Origin: Sabellastarte sp. h YS-2021
Taxonomy: Eukaryota > Annelida > Polychaeta > Sabellida > Sabellidae
DNA length: 64,000 nt
Reading direction: 5' to 3'
Assembly (NCBI GenBank): GCA_964017235.1
Contig: OZ024936.1
Span: 89,254,537 to 89,318,536 of the forward strand
This document shows, in pieces, positions 8,721 through 19,899 of this stretch. Position numbers and translations under genes: made by a program. Under the pieces are notes generated by a model. That model worked only from the letters and a program-made list of their open reading frames with translations. It had not been told where the DNA came from and made no database searches. How positions within the stretch are numbered: position 1 is the first letter of the stretch; each line of letters starts with the position of its first letter.

Positions 8721-11700
8721 TTTATCAATATTTAGCTACAATTGTCGTGGCTTAAATGACAAAGACAAAAGAACTAAACTTTTCCTTTGGATTAATGACC
8801 AGAATTATGATATTGTGTTATTACAAGAAACTTTTTTGATAAATGAAACTGAAGCATATGTGAAAAGCAGCTGGAAAGGTATTTCTTTTTTTGCAAACAG
8901 TGATTCTAAACATAGTAGAGGTGTAGCAATACTCCTTAAAGAAAATTTTGATTGTAAAGTTGTAAATAGTTATTCCAGTAAAGACGGAAGAATTTTACTG
9001 ATAAATATTGAGATTAATGAAAATGTTTTCACTATTGTCTCAGTGTATGCTCCAAATACAGTAAAAGAGCGTGTCGTATTCTTTGACAAATTAAAACAAT
9101 GGATTATACAATTTTCAGAAAATAAAGATAACCTAATAATTACAGGTGATTTCAACTGTAACGTAATTGAAGATAATACTAATAACTCAAATGTACATAC
9201 AATCAAAACAGATAACAGTGTAGAAAACCTCAAAATGCTACTTGAGAGCTGTAAATTAAGAAATGCGTGGCAAATTTGTAACCCATGTAAATCTTGTTTA
9301 ACATATTATGATAAAAGAACAAAAAAATACAGTACTTTAGACTATATCTTTGTTTCTTGTGATCTCAAATGGACAGTAAAAAATATTCAGATATCAAAAC
9401 CAGTAAAAAATCAAGGTGTAATTGATCATTTTGGCCTAAAAGCAACATTTCAATTAAATACAATGCAAAGAGGTCCAGGAATTTGGAAATTGAATAACAG
9501 TATTCTACATCAACAAAAATATATTGATTTAGTAAAAAAACAATTAATAATACATTACAAAATAACACAAATATAAAATCATGGCAGATAATTTGGGAAA
9601 TGATTAAAATCAATATAAAAGAAGCATCTATAGAATATTGTGTAAATGAGTCTATAACAAAGACAAAGATACAGCAAGAGATTCAAAAACAGCTAGATTC
9701 AATCAATGAAAGTATCATTGACCTTGAAGCATGCAGCAATCTGCCAGATACATCTCTAGTACAGCTACAAAGATATAAAGAACATAAATCTGAACTTGAA
9801 AGCAAACAGCAAAGATTTTACAATGAAAAAGCAAAAGGATATGCTGTAAGAGCAAGAGTGAAATGGGTGAGAGAAGGTGACATACCATCAAAATATTTCT
9901 TATCTTTAGAAAAAGCAAGGCAGGCTAACAATGTTATTAGAAACGTCAGAGTTGGAGAAACTAATTACACTGGAACTCAAGCTATATCTGAACAAATTAT
10001 GAAATTTTACTCAAAACTTTATGAGAAATCTGATATACCAATCAGTTTGATAAATAAATATTTGAATGATGTAAATTTACCAAACTATTTGACGACAGCT
10101 GATTGTAAAATGTGTGATTTAGATATTACTACTGAAGAAATACGAAAAACAGTTAACAGATTGAAACAAAATAAGTCACCAGGCATGGATGGCCTAACTA
10201 ACGAATTTTATCAAACATTCTGGGATCAATTGGAAGCTACATATATGAATATGATAAAAGAATCTTTTGAAAAGAAAATTCTTCCAGATAGTACCAAAAA
10301 GGCTCTTCTAACCTTACTATATAAACAAGGCAATAATTCAATTTTGACAAATTATAGGCCTTTGAGTATAACCAATTGTGATTACAAGATACTGACTTTT
10401 GTATTAGCAAACAGATTACAAAAAGTTATTGAGAAACTTATTTCAAAGGATCAAAGTGGTTATATTAAAAAGAGATATATAGGCAACAGTACTAGACTGA
10501 TTAATGATATAATAGAATACTGTGAGAATTGTAACCAACCAGGAGCAGTTATATGCCTTGATTTTCAAAAAGCATTCGATACTCTTGATTGGAATTTTAT
10601 GTTTGGCTGTTTAAAAAAATTTGGCTTTGGCAAAAACTTTATAAAATGGATAAATATAATTTATAAAGAACCAACCTTTTGTATAAAAAATAATGGCTGG
10701 ATCTCCAGTGAATTAAATATGCAAAGAGGGGTACGTCAAGGATGTGCCATTTCAGCCTTACTTTTTATAATTGCAGTCGAAATCTTATCAGTCAAAATAA
10801 AGCAATCTGAAAACATTGATGGAATTAAAGTTTTTGATGAAGTATCACATCTTATTCAATATGCAGATGATACAACTTTAACTTTAGCAGATGAGCAATC
10901 TATAACAAATGCCATGAAGCTTTTAAATGAATACTCAAGAATATCGGGTCTAAATTTAAATCTTCACAAATGTGCAGAGATCTGGCTTGGCTCCTTCAAA
11001 AACAATCCAGATATATACTCTGGGATAAGATTCACCAATCATCCTATTAAATGCCTCGGAATTTACATAGGAACAGACTATAAGGCATGCGAAGATTTAA
11101 ATTGGGGTAAAAAGTTAAAAGAGATTGAGGATTTAACTCTTCAATGGAGAAAGCGAAAGCTCACTTTACAAGGTAAAATTACTGTGATTAATAATCTCCT
11201 TATTCCTAAAATGATTTATCCAATGACAGTCCTATATACGCCTCCAGAGGTTACAAAAAGAATTGAAAACATTATTTACGCATTTTTATGGGAAAAATGT
11301 CATAGGGTGAAAAAAACAATTGTAACTCAGCAGAATATAAATGGAGGTTTAAACATGATAGACATACAGTCAAAATTGTATGCACTGAAAGCAACATGGA
11401 TTCCAAAATTTCTAAACAATAGAAATAGAATAGCCAACATTGTTAACATGTATCTAACTTCTATAAATTTGAATATGTCACTAATCTTGAGAACAACATT
11501 TCGTAAAAGTGATTCCTTTGATATTATTAAAAAGATACCAATGTTCTATCAGCAAATCTTTATCTCCCTTAATGAATGTAAGACTATAAAACCAATAAAC
11601 AATCTATCTAATTTTGAATTTTTGACACAACCTTTATGGGGAAACGAATATTTCAAATTTAAAAATAAACATTTATACTACAGAAATTGGATTGAGAGTA

Positions 11701-12557
11701 ATATAATTTTTATCAAGGATCTATTTGACAAAAATGGTTTCTTTATTAGCGAAGAAAACCTATTAATTAAATTGAAAAACAAACAAAATTGGATGACAGA
11801 ATATTTAACACTTAAAAAAATAATCAATAAACTAGCAAAACACAAATTTAATACCAAACAGGGCCAATTCATACAAACGTCTGCCTGTATGAAAACTAAT
11901 TTCTGGGCAAAAGGAAATCTAATTCATCCAGAAAATATTAAAACAAAAGAAATTTATAATATTCTACTAAGTAAAAAATATGAAAAACCCTATGTTGAAA
12001 ACATGTGGGAAAAACGACTTACAAACAAAGTTAATAATATTAACTGGGCAGAGGTGTATACCCAAAATTTTAAGTGTTTGAAATATAGTAAATTTACAGA
12101 GTTTAAGTTTAAAATTATACATAATGTTCTTCCATGTGGAAAGCAATTATGCCGTTGGAATAACAATTATAGTGGATTATGTGTTTATTGTGGTGAAGTG
12201 GAAAATATAACTCACCTTCTTTATGAGTGTTCTAGAATTAAAAATATTTGGCGTGTAGTCAGCAATTGTATGAAAACTAATATATTGTTAAAACATATTA
12301 TAATTGGTTTTCAATTTAACAATGAAAACTATGTTTTGCAAAATAAAATTATTTGTATTGTAATAATATCCTATGCTATTTATAGTGTATGGTGTAAGTG
12401 CAATATAAACAATAAAAATTATAAAAATACTGATGTCAAAAGTAACATTAAGCAACAATTATCTTTTTATCTAGAGGTTTTTAAAAGCATCTTTGATAAT
12501 CCAAGAAAGGAACACTTAAAATGTCTAGGAGAATGTATACTCTATCACTTGATTTGA
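8713..12557 (+). pseudogene. LINE-A ORF2: AP endonuclease, reverse transcriptase, zinc finger; one frame change
   Basis: This encodes the polyprotein for target-primed reverse transcription. The endonuclease (8713-about 9480) shows SYNCRGLN, LLQETF, VYAPN, GDFNCN, LDYIFVS and IDHFGLK. The reverse transcriptase follows with NKSPGMDGLTNEFY, NYRPLSI, DFQKAFDTLDW (near 10560), QRGVRQGCAISALLF and QYADDTT (near 10858). The C terminus has CVYCGEVENITHLLYEC, a zinc-binding segment typical of such LINEs. The endonuclease frame stops at 9574-9576, and the rest is open in another frame from before 9600 to 12557. The two readings join smoothly at the A-run 9534-9540 if one base has been lost there. All catalytic residues are present, so this is a nearly functional copy. 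Confidence 0.9.
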
Positions 12558-12856
12558 TCATTAATTTATTCAATGTGTATACATAATATGTGCTTGAATG
12601 TTTTAAAATATATAAAATGCATATATGTGTGGCCAAAAATATATAGATATTTTTCAGTTGATTTCTTATAAAGCATGCACACAAACCAGAGCATAAAAAA
12701 TGAAAATGATTTTAGTGGATGGTATCTGTATTTGTACTAATCTCTCATTGTTTTCAATGTCACATCATACTGTGTATGATATGTTTGTTAGCAGCCTGAT
12801 GGTGGGTTTGCTACCCTAGCCCACCCAGATGAAGCAGTTATTGTGAAAAAAGGGTA

Positions 12857-12872
12857 AATAAAATTATTTTGT

Positions 12873-12903
<31 letters not shown>
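12857..12903 (+). terminator. LINE-A polyadenylation signal and poly-A tail
   Basis: AATAAA at 12857-12862 is followed 13 bases later by an uninterrupted A-run from 12876, ending at the target duplication. This is the 3' end left by reverse transcription of a polyadenylated RNA. Confidence 0.9.
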
Positions 12904-12907
<4 letters not shown>

Positions 12908-12919
12908 GTCTTGGCAGAT
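12904..12919 (+). repeat. Downstream 16-bp target site duplication of LINE-A
   Basis: ATATGTCTTGGCAGAT, identical to 7269-7284. Confidence 0.97.
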
Positions 12920-13112
12920 AGGCTGGCACTGTTGGACGAAGCACTGAAGGACTACAATCACTTGGAGTGTTTGTAAAAGATCCACCCTTTGACCCATCAT
13001 GGAAGTTCACTTGTGTATGTGGTCTAGTTATACTGTGATTAAGTGTGTTAACTGTTGGTGTTACCTCAGGTTGTGAGAGTTGAGGAAAGTTAGTGGGACT
13101 TTTTTGAACATT

Positions 13113-14033
13113 TTAAATCACTTGGGAGATTACCTCTTGACATTGTTCCCATGGATGAGGTTGGCAGAAATGGGTTGTGGGTTGTGTTTGTGGTGTTCTG
13201 ATGGGTAGATTTCCTGGTTGTACTTGTACCTGCTGAATAGCTGCAGCAGGAAGCAAAACTGGGTTGCATACTGTGGCAGGATGTTCAGCAGCCTGCATTG
13301 GGGGTAACCCATGAGATTTTTGTAGTAAATGTATGTTGTCTTCCATCTGTGTTCTGGCATTTGGCTGGGTACCATCATTTGGTATCTTCTTGATGAGTTT
13401 CCCACTTCCAGTTATTCTATATCCTGTTGCTGCCTCTGGGATCAGGTCACTAATCAAGGTTTTAAAATTGAGATCAATCAGTCTTTCAGTATGTGTTTTT
13501 GAGGACCTAATGTACACATTGCTAAATGTACTGGAGTTTTTAAGATTAGTCTTATGTCTTAAAACATCTATTTTCTCTTCTTTACTGCTTAGCTGTATTT
13601 TAAGAACACCCTTGCTGTTTCCTCTCTGTGTAGTTTGCATCACCTTTACAACTGTCACTGGTCTTCCAATAGCCTTAATTAACATACGACCATATTCTTC
13701 AGGGGAATACACTGCCTGTCCACATGGATTGGTTACAACAATTGTCACATCTGGGTTAAAATTATCTGATTGTTTCTCTTGATTTTTCACAATATCCCTT
13801 TTTAAGGTCACAAGTTCCTTATCCTGAGCTTCCACTTTATCTTCCAACTTGTTTATCCTACAAAGAATTTCATCCTGTTTAAATACTTCCTCAAATGTTA
13901 AAGGGTAGATTTTCAAAGAGCCTGAGAGTCCTGATATGTTGTGTTGACTTTCAGGCAGCTGGCAGTGGTTTGAACTGCTTTGTCGAGGTCAGTGGGAAGG
14001 TAAGTGGTTTTCAAGGTCCAGCCTGTTAGTCAT
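13113..14033 (-). pseudogene. ORF1 of an older minus-strand CR1/Jockey-like LINE
   Basis: Reading leftwards from an ATG at 14033, the frame has one internal stop at 13991-13989 and is then open to 13113. After LSGSLKIYPLTFEEVF comes a coiled-coil (KQDEILCRINKLEDKVEAQDKE), then a globular part with DVTIVVTNPCG, KIDVLRHKTNLK and FSNVYIRSSKTHTERL, and a Gln/Pro-rich tail. The segment from KIDVLR to the SGKLIKK box matches the ORF1 of the LINE at 29000-33520, so the two are related families. It ends 193 bases before the LINE-A target duplication; the ORF2 start continues at 7268. Function in the element would be RNA binding and chaperoning. Confidence 0.75.
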
Positions 14034-15060
14034 CAACTACTACTAAGGAAGTTGGCTGCCCTCTGGGTTGTTGCTGTCCTTTGGTTGTCACTTGGCTCTT
14101 CTGAGCGGTTTGGATGGCCTGGCTTGCTGGCATCTGACAAGACAGGAAGTGTGACAAACAAGCCATAGAGATCCAGGACAGGACCATTTCCAGGTGGACC
14201 ATTTCCTGGGCCAAGGTCTAGATCTGGAGTCGTGGAGGATGAGTGAAATATCAAATATATCTGAAACTTTGCAGATCCACCGCAGTAAGTCTGGAAACTA
14301 CAACCGATCCTAACCTATTCTATGTAAACATTGCTGCCAACCTCGAAAAATCCAGTTACCAACAATTTGTCTCCAGTGGATGCAATAAGTGTTTCACTGC
14401 TATTGAAAATAATATAGATTCTGCTGCCTGGCCTAAGAAGTATGAGGCAGGAAAACTGCCAGGTTGCTAGGGATCATGTGTCAATAAATATGCCAACTTC
14501 TGTCTTGTGCCAAGCTAGGGTTTGTGCCATAATATGGTGGGTGCAATAAATAAAAAGATTAACAATGTATTAATTATTTTCCTGATTTGTAAAAGATGTA
14601 TATCTATAATTTTAACAATGCTGTAATTTTACTTTCCCTCCATTGACAAAAGTAAAAAGTGCTCTTCACTGACTCAAGTACCTATTGTTTTAAAAGTATG
14701 TAATACCCATTTAAGTAAACAGCTTGGATAAAAACAGCCTGTAAAATATGAAAACATACTTTGTTTCATTTCTTCCTAAAATTTGGGCCAACAAATGTGG
14801 ATGGCGTCTATGGTGTTGGTTGTTGGGATATATTGCCTGTTGTGTGAAAGGGCCATAAGTCGAAAAGTCTTTCAACATGTAGTAATATTTTAATAAATAA
14901 ATTGGTAACAAGGTTACATTTGATCCTAAACACATTCTAAATGAACAAAGGTCATATTATTGGAACCTATATACAGATAAAAATGATTAGTTCAATTCTG
15001 ATTATGACAGATATTTTCAAAATATTGAAAAAAACTATTTCAAAAATTTTGATTACTAGT
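14034..15060. other. Unassigned sequence, including the probable 5' end of the minus-strand LINE
   Basis: About 14034-14260 on the minus strand is Pro/Ser/Gln-rich in translation and could be the LINE leader or an upstream part of its ORF1. From 14260 to 15060 I see no gene or repeat. Confidence 0.3.
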
Positions 15061-15570
15061 AGAGAGCTATGTGACAGGGAAACTGAGTTTGAGGAGATCT
15101 CAGAAGTTGTGCAATCCCTTCCCAACAATAATACACTTATTGGCAGTCAAAAACCAAGGAGTAATACACCTTATCCCCAAAAAGACCAAGACTTGACTGC
15201 ATTGAGCTCATGGCATCCTCTCTCCCTTTTAAATACAATTATAAGATCATTTCAAAAGTTCTCGGCAATAGACTCCAAAAAACACTCTCTGAATTAATAA
15301 ATCCTGATCAAATTGGATATATTAAAGATCATTCTTGTGAAGAAAATACAAGACTCGTCTCTGATATAACTGAGTATTGCAAAATATATAAACATCCTTG
15401 CATAATTCTTTTCATGGACTTTGAAAAAGCTTTTGACACAGTCAGGTGGTCATTCATTAAAAAACTATTGAAGTTTTATGGTTTTGGCACAAATTTTCAA
15501 AGATGGATCTACTTACTGTATGATGAGAGTAAAAGTTGTGTGACCAATAATGGGTCATTTGTTTTCTTTT

Positions 15571-15949
15571 TTAAGCGCGAGCCTCGATAGAGCTCGTGCT
15601 TATACAGATCACCTTTTATTTTTGTCTCCAGACTTTCATGAAATTTACCTCTCTACTCTAAATTTACTCTCTTTCCAACCCGTTCGGATGGCAAGACTAT
15701 ACTGCAATACTTAAAAGGACACATTTCCCCCCTCTTTCCAACCCATTTGGATGACAAAAGAACACTGCAGTAGTTACTCCGGAGTTTGATGACCTTTACA
15801 ACACCTGTGAATTCTGAATTTACCTCTTGCTGTGGGATGTCTTTTAGTTGGAATTCCTTTGTGTAACCAGACTTTCGTAAATTCTACTGCACTACTCATG
15901 TCTCTGATGGCTTTCCGCTCGCGCTAGGTGACCAAAACACCTTTTGGCC
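15571..15949. mobile_element. Small non-autonomous element inserted in LINE-B
   Basis: About 380 bases break the reverse transcriptase reading between NNGSFVFFF and FKLSRGI. The flanking reading is in register when the segment is removed, so this is an insertion. Near its ends lie 9-bp inverted copies, AGCGCGAGC at 15574-15582 and GCTCGCGCT at 15917-15925. No coding capacity. Two similar CTCTTTCCAACCC segments occur inside (about 15668 and 15740). The class is unknown; a MITE is the simplest guess. Confidence 0.6.
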
Positions 15950-17216
15950 TTGTTTAAATTGAGCAGAGGCATATGTCAAGGATACCAGATTGGTGCCCTA
16001 TATTCCACTTAGTTGCTGAAATATCAGCTGTTTTAATACGTGAATCAAAAGAGATCCATGGTATATATGTAAATGAATGGGTAATTAAACTATGTCAACT
16101 GGCGGATGACACAACACTGTTCTTGTGTGACAAACATTCCGTAAAAGCTGCTTTAGACATTTTTGAGAGTTTCTATAAATATTCTGTTTTGGAATTAAAC
16201 AAGTCAAAAACAGTTACCTTTATTGTTCAGAATAAATATATTAATCTAGAAAATAACAAATGGGGTATTAAATGGACAACAAAGCCTTTTAAAACACTTG
16301 GTTTGCTAATGATTTAACTGAAATGGTGTCTCTAAACTATTTCATCTATAATCAATTCATGGCTTTCATGAAATTAACATTAAAAGGAAAAGTAGCCGTA
16401 ATTAAATCTCTAATTTTGCCCCAACTTCTGCAATTAGCCTCAGTCTTACCATTAAGCAAGTCATGTATAATGACGTTAGACAAAAAAAAATATGAAATTT
16501 TGTGTGGAATAACAATAAGCATCTTGTATCTAAAGTTTCAATGCTACTTCCAAATGAATTAGGTGGTCTAAAAATTAATTCAACAAAATATGTTTGCAGT
16601 ACAGCACATATCATGTTTATCAAAAGATGGTGTAATGGCATCGAAGCTAGATGGAAAGTTCTTACAGAATTTTTAATGGGACTTAATGTATCTGAAATCT
16701 TTGATGAAAGGTGTTTGCTAACCTTTCATACATGCATAAAAACGAATATTATAAAACCTTACTCTCGTCCTGGTTTAATTTAATCACAACAAAGCCAGAC
16801 AGGTTTAAAGATTTCTTAGCAGAGGACGTGTTTGCAAACCCCTTATTTACAACAGATAACCAGACTTTCGACAAAGAATATAACAATTGGAAAGAGGCTA
16901 GTATTTTAAAAGTTTCTGACATCTTTCAAGATTGGGAGAAATTAGTCTTGAACAAGGAGGCATTAGAAAGAAAATTTAATCTTTCTATCAATGATATGAA
17001 ATTTAATAGACTTATTAACTGTGTTTCTGAAAAGACTAAAGAATCTCCCACAGCATCCCATTATCCAAAAATTCTCATACTAATATACTTACTAATATTG
17101 CCAAAGTTAAATCTTTAAAACCCCTACCAGGAAAAGTGGATTGAGTATTATCCATTTCTACATAATATCAATTGGACAGACATTTACTCACTACCGTCCA
17201 AAGTCACCATTGACAC

Positions 17217-17329
17217 ATGCCTGATGCCATTGCCATTCAAAATTCTTCATAGAATTTATAGCTGTAATTATCATGCCTGAAACTTTGCCATTCAAAATTT
17301 TTCATAGAATTTATAACTGTAATTATCAT
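17217..17329 (+). repeat. Tandem duplication (about 56 bp) inside LINE-B
   Basis: The segment containing GCCATTCAAAATTCTTCATA occurs at about 17217-17272 and again, slightly diverged, at 17273-17329. In translation it repeats the FKI.HRIYNCNYH segment of the LINE. It happened after the element died or contributed to its death. Confidence 0.85.
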
Positions 17330-17599
17330 TTATTCCTATGGAATATTGAAGATAGTTCACAGTTTGACGTTTCTTCTGGTACTGATAATTTCGAACATTT
17401 CTTCTATTACTGTCCAGTAACATTTTGGAAGCAATTTATATATTGGTTGAGTACATCACTGCAAGTAAATAAAAATTTGTCAGTTTTAGAAATCTTATTT
17501 GATGTAGTGAATGTTAATAAATGTGAATACTATTGGCCGAACTTTGCTATTTTAGTTGTAAAGTGTTTTATCAGCAAATGTAAGTGAAACTCAACAGAA

Positions 17600-18600
17600 C
17601 TTTGCTATACTGGCTTCATAAATGTCTTATAAATAAAATTGATAAATAGAAAAAGACGTAAAGAGAGTCTGTTCAATGAAAGGTTTACACATTTAGAAAA
17701 AATATGGTATTAGTTAAAAAAAGTATTATGTAGAATATTTAACGATAAAGATGCAATATTTCAGCCTTACTAGCAAAGTGAATGTTACTGTTTAGCTACA
17801 AAATACATATGTTAAAAATGGTCTGGCTATATTATATATATATATATCTGTCACTGGTCAAAATACATATTTGCAATTTGAAAGTCAAGTTTTGGCAGAT
17901 AATGTTATTTCTAGTATGCAAAAAGTAACTACATAATGTAGAGCAGTAGTTTTTGTTTGTTTTTGGTTGTTTTTTGTTTGGCTTGGTACAAAGAAGTCTA
18001 TAATTCAACTTATTTTGTACTGTGACCTGTACTTTGTAAATATGTTATACTCACAAAAAAGAAATTTTTATAACTATAACCAATGTTTGATGGTTTAAAC
18101 CAGTTTTTGACGCTGTCTTTTTGACTAGTTTATGATACCAAAAAACCCACACCTAGTAAAAAGAATCAAGCAAAAAGAGGGCAACTGATTAAATAGTAAA
18201 GTGGTAACTACACTTATCCACAGGAGTTTAAATAATTTTCTTCAGCTACAATATCACCTGACTAGGTACAAAAAATTGTAGTTCTTACAGCCTTAGAATA
18301 TTGAATGAACACTGCAAGAAAGCACGTTTAAGGGGCAGCAAAACCAAAGCATGCTTTTTTCTCAAATTGCTTTTCGACTCTTAAAGATAAGACAATCACT
18401 GTTAAGTTTAGCTATTTAGAAATCACATGAACAGACAAATACTTCTTACAGTGGGTAATATATTACAGAATCGCTTTCATGTATAAATTTGTAGATTGTG
18501 TTTTAAGCGGTTAAAGAAAAGTAATATGCAAAAAAAGACTACTGTGCCTTTATAAATGTGAGATAAAAATGAAAAGCTCAGAATGCAAGAAATCATTGTT
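17600..18600. other. Unassigned AT-rich sequence
   Basis: No gene seen. A TA microsatellite is near 17834-17848 and a T/G-rich run near 17948-17990. Confidence 0.35.
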
Positions 18601-18617
18601 TGCAAATGATGTATATG

Positions 18618-18780
18618 TTACAGTAAATATGCGAAATCAGCAAATACATGTAATTACTGAAATTTTCAGTAAGTACGCATATTTTACTGATTTGGTCAGT
18701 AAATACGCGTATTCCCTGAAAATTTCAGTAAATATGTGCATTTACTGGTTTTTTGGTCCAGTAAATACACGTATCTACTA
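18618..18780. repeat. Array of imperfect short palindromes
   Basis: Four or five copies of a near-palindrome of the form CAGTAAATACGCGTATT…TTTACTG follow one another, separated by a short AAATTT spacer. Each unit is about 22 bases with a CGCG, TGCA or ACGT centre. The order is AGTAAATATGCG, CAGTAAGTACGCAT, CAGTAAATACGCGT, CAGTAAATATGTGC, CAGTAAATACACGT. It can be read as a small satellite or as clustered dyad sites. The frame crossing it (18569-18781) is a by-product. Confidence 0.75.
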
Positions 18781-18907
18781 AAATCATTGTGAAGACTTTA
18801 TATCTTAAATAGTTGGGTGTTATCTGCTATGTCTTCATATTAACAGTTATTTCAAACTTTAAATGGCTTTGTCATATTCAAAGTTTGATATTTGTTTACA
18901 ATCCAAT

Positions 18908-19097
18908 CCTCCCACCTCTGAGGTTTCAGTTCTGACCGCGGATCAAGTGTGGGAAAGCTGGTGGTTGCTTACCAATGGTCAGCAGTTTACAGTACAGAAC
19001 CATGATCATCTATATGTACTGGTTTCCTCTACCCACAAGACTATCCGTCGTGATATGACCTATACAGTGCTGAACGCGACGTAAATCCCCCCCAAAA
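18908..19097 (+). mobile_element. tRNA-derived SINE, family 1, missing the A box
   Basis: The body matches the SINE at 1017-1255: TGTGGGAAAGCTGGTGGTTG, TTTACAGTACAGAACC, TGTACTGGTTTCCTCT and GTCGTGATATGACC are shared. The tRNA-like head is cut after the A box and its B-box region is worn. The (AAATA)n tail is gone, so this is an older copy. Confidence 0.85.
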
Positions 19098-19119
19098 TTA
19101 ATTTAAATTGACTAGAACT

Positions 19120-19460
19120 TAGTGGCTCGTATTTATAGAGAATCTCACACACAATCTCAGACCCAAATATATTCTCTAAAATTAAGGGTTAAATCCCTAA
19201 GTTTGAGTTTAAACTCAAACCTCAAATTTGAAGTACTCTAAAGTAAAGGTCATCATAGACAATCCACTCCCTTTATTGTCAAAGGGGAGTCATGTCAAGT
19301 CTATTTTGTTTCTAGAAAACCTTGTTACCATATAAAAACATCCAAAATCTAGTTTGAGAAATCATACAACAGACCTGGCCTGAATTTAAGACAAAAGCCA
19401 AAACTTTAAATCTAGGTCTGGGCTAAATCCTTTTGTGGAAACTTTCCTGTATATAAAGAA
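19120..19460. repeat. Worn copy of a CTCAGACC/AAATCC-rich inverted-repeat element
   Basis: Phrases such as GAATCTCACACACAATCTCAGACCC, TTTGAGTTTAAACTCAAA and CTAGGTCTGGGCTAAATCC resemble the vocabulary of the elements at 34650-35710 and 49664-50220. I cannot fix its ends. Confidence 0.35.
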
Positions 19461-19899
19461 AAGACGCTACCAGTTAGATTGTTTTATTGCATTTTTAGTT
19501 GGTAAAAACGCACTTAAATCATCCACAAGTAAATCCAAATTGCCCGCAACATAATATCAATTGACAGTCATGGGCACTTTGCAGAATAGCGGACTTTCTG
19601 CCAATGAAAATAGCAATGCAAGTGCAACATATATAAATATTTCATTAAAGAAAATATGTGATCGATTCGCATGAAATCCAACCAAAAAGTCACTTGAACA
19701 TTGTAATCTGTTGACTTCAGTGTCTCCCTGTCTCCCAGGGAGGAAATCTGGTGTTTGGTAGGTAGAAACTAAGGTAGATATGTTTTCTGAAATAGGTAGG
19801 TTTTTAGCCGACTTTTGAAACATGAGAGATTTGGAGCATTGCGTATATCATGTGGAATATCATTCCATAACTTTGGGGAATCATATGAGAAACTGTTGA

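Larger units (their letters stand above)
7285..12903 (+). mobile_element. LINE-A: full-length non-LTR retrotransposon with NADAR-fused ORF1
   Basis: A 5.6-kb element with a 5' UTR (7285-7562), ORF1 (7563-8720), ORF2 (8713-12557), a 3' UTR, an AATAAA at 12857-12862 and a run of about 28 A. Perfect 16-bp target duplications, ATATGTCTTGGCAGAT, lie at 7269-7284 and 12904-12919. It sits inside an older minus-strand LINE. ORF2 has an AP endonuclease, a reverse transcriptase and a C-terminal zinc-binding segment. With the gag-like ORF1 this places it in the L1/Tx1 group (family knowledge, not computed). The intact ORF1, long poly-A and perfect duplications point to a young insertion. One single-base frame change in ORF2 is the only clear lesion. 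Confidence 0.95.
15063..17590 (+). pseudogene. LINE-B: decayed L1/Tx1-type ORF2, 5' truncated
   Basis: The fragment starts just before the reverse transcriptase. A segment RELCDRETEFEEISEVVQSL is followed by a deletion that removes the NKSPGxDG region, then by SSWHPLSLLN, NPDQIGYIKD, MDFEKAFDTVRW (about 15413-15450) and SCVTNNGSF. Here a 380-base insert (15571-15949) splits the protein. Reading resumes with FKLSRGICQG and QLADDTTLF (about 16096). Thumb-region pieces follow (LTLKGKVAVIKSL, about 16375) and a worn zinc-binding end near 17340-17430. Several frame changes and stops. The domains most resemble those of LINE-C. No endonuclease is present. Confidence 0.82.

Noticed and set aside
13333-13782. 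Plus-strand 149-codon frame
   Set aside because: It is antisense to the minus-strand LINE ORF1, which has recognisable structure and a homologue at 33 kb.
18569-18781. A 70-codon gene across the palindrome array
   Set aside because: Its translation simply follows the repeated palindromes.
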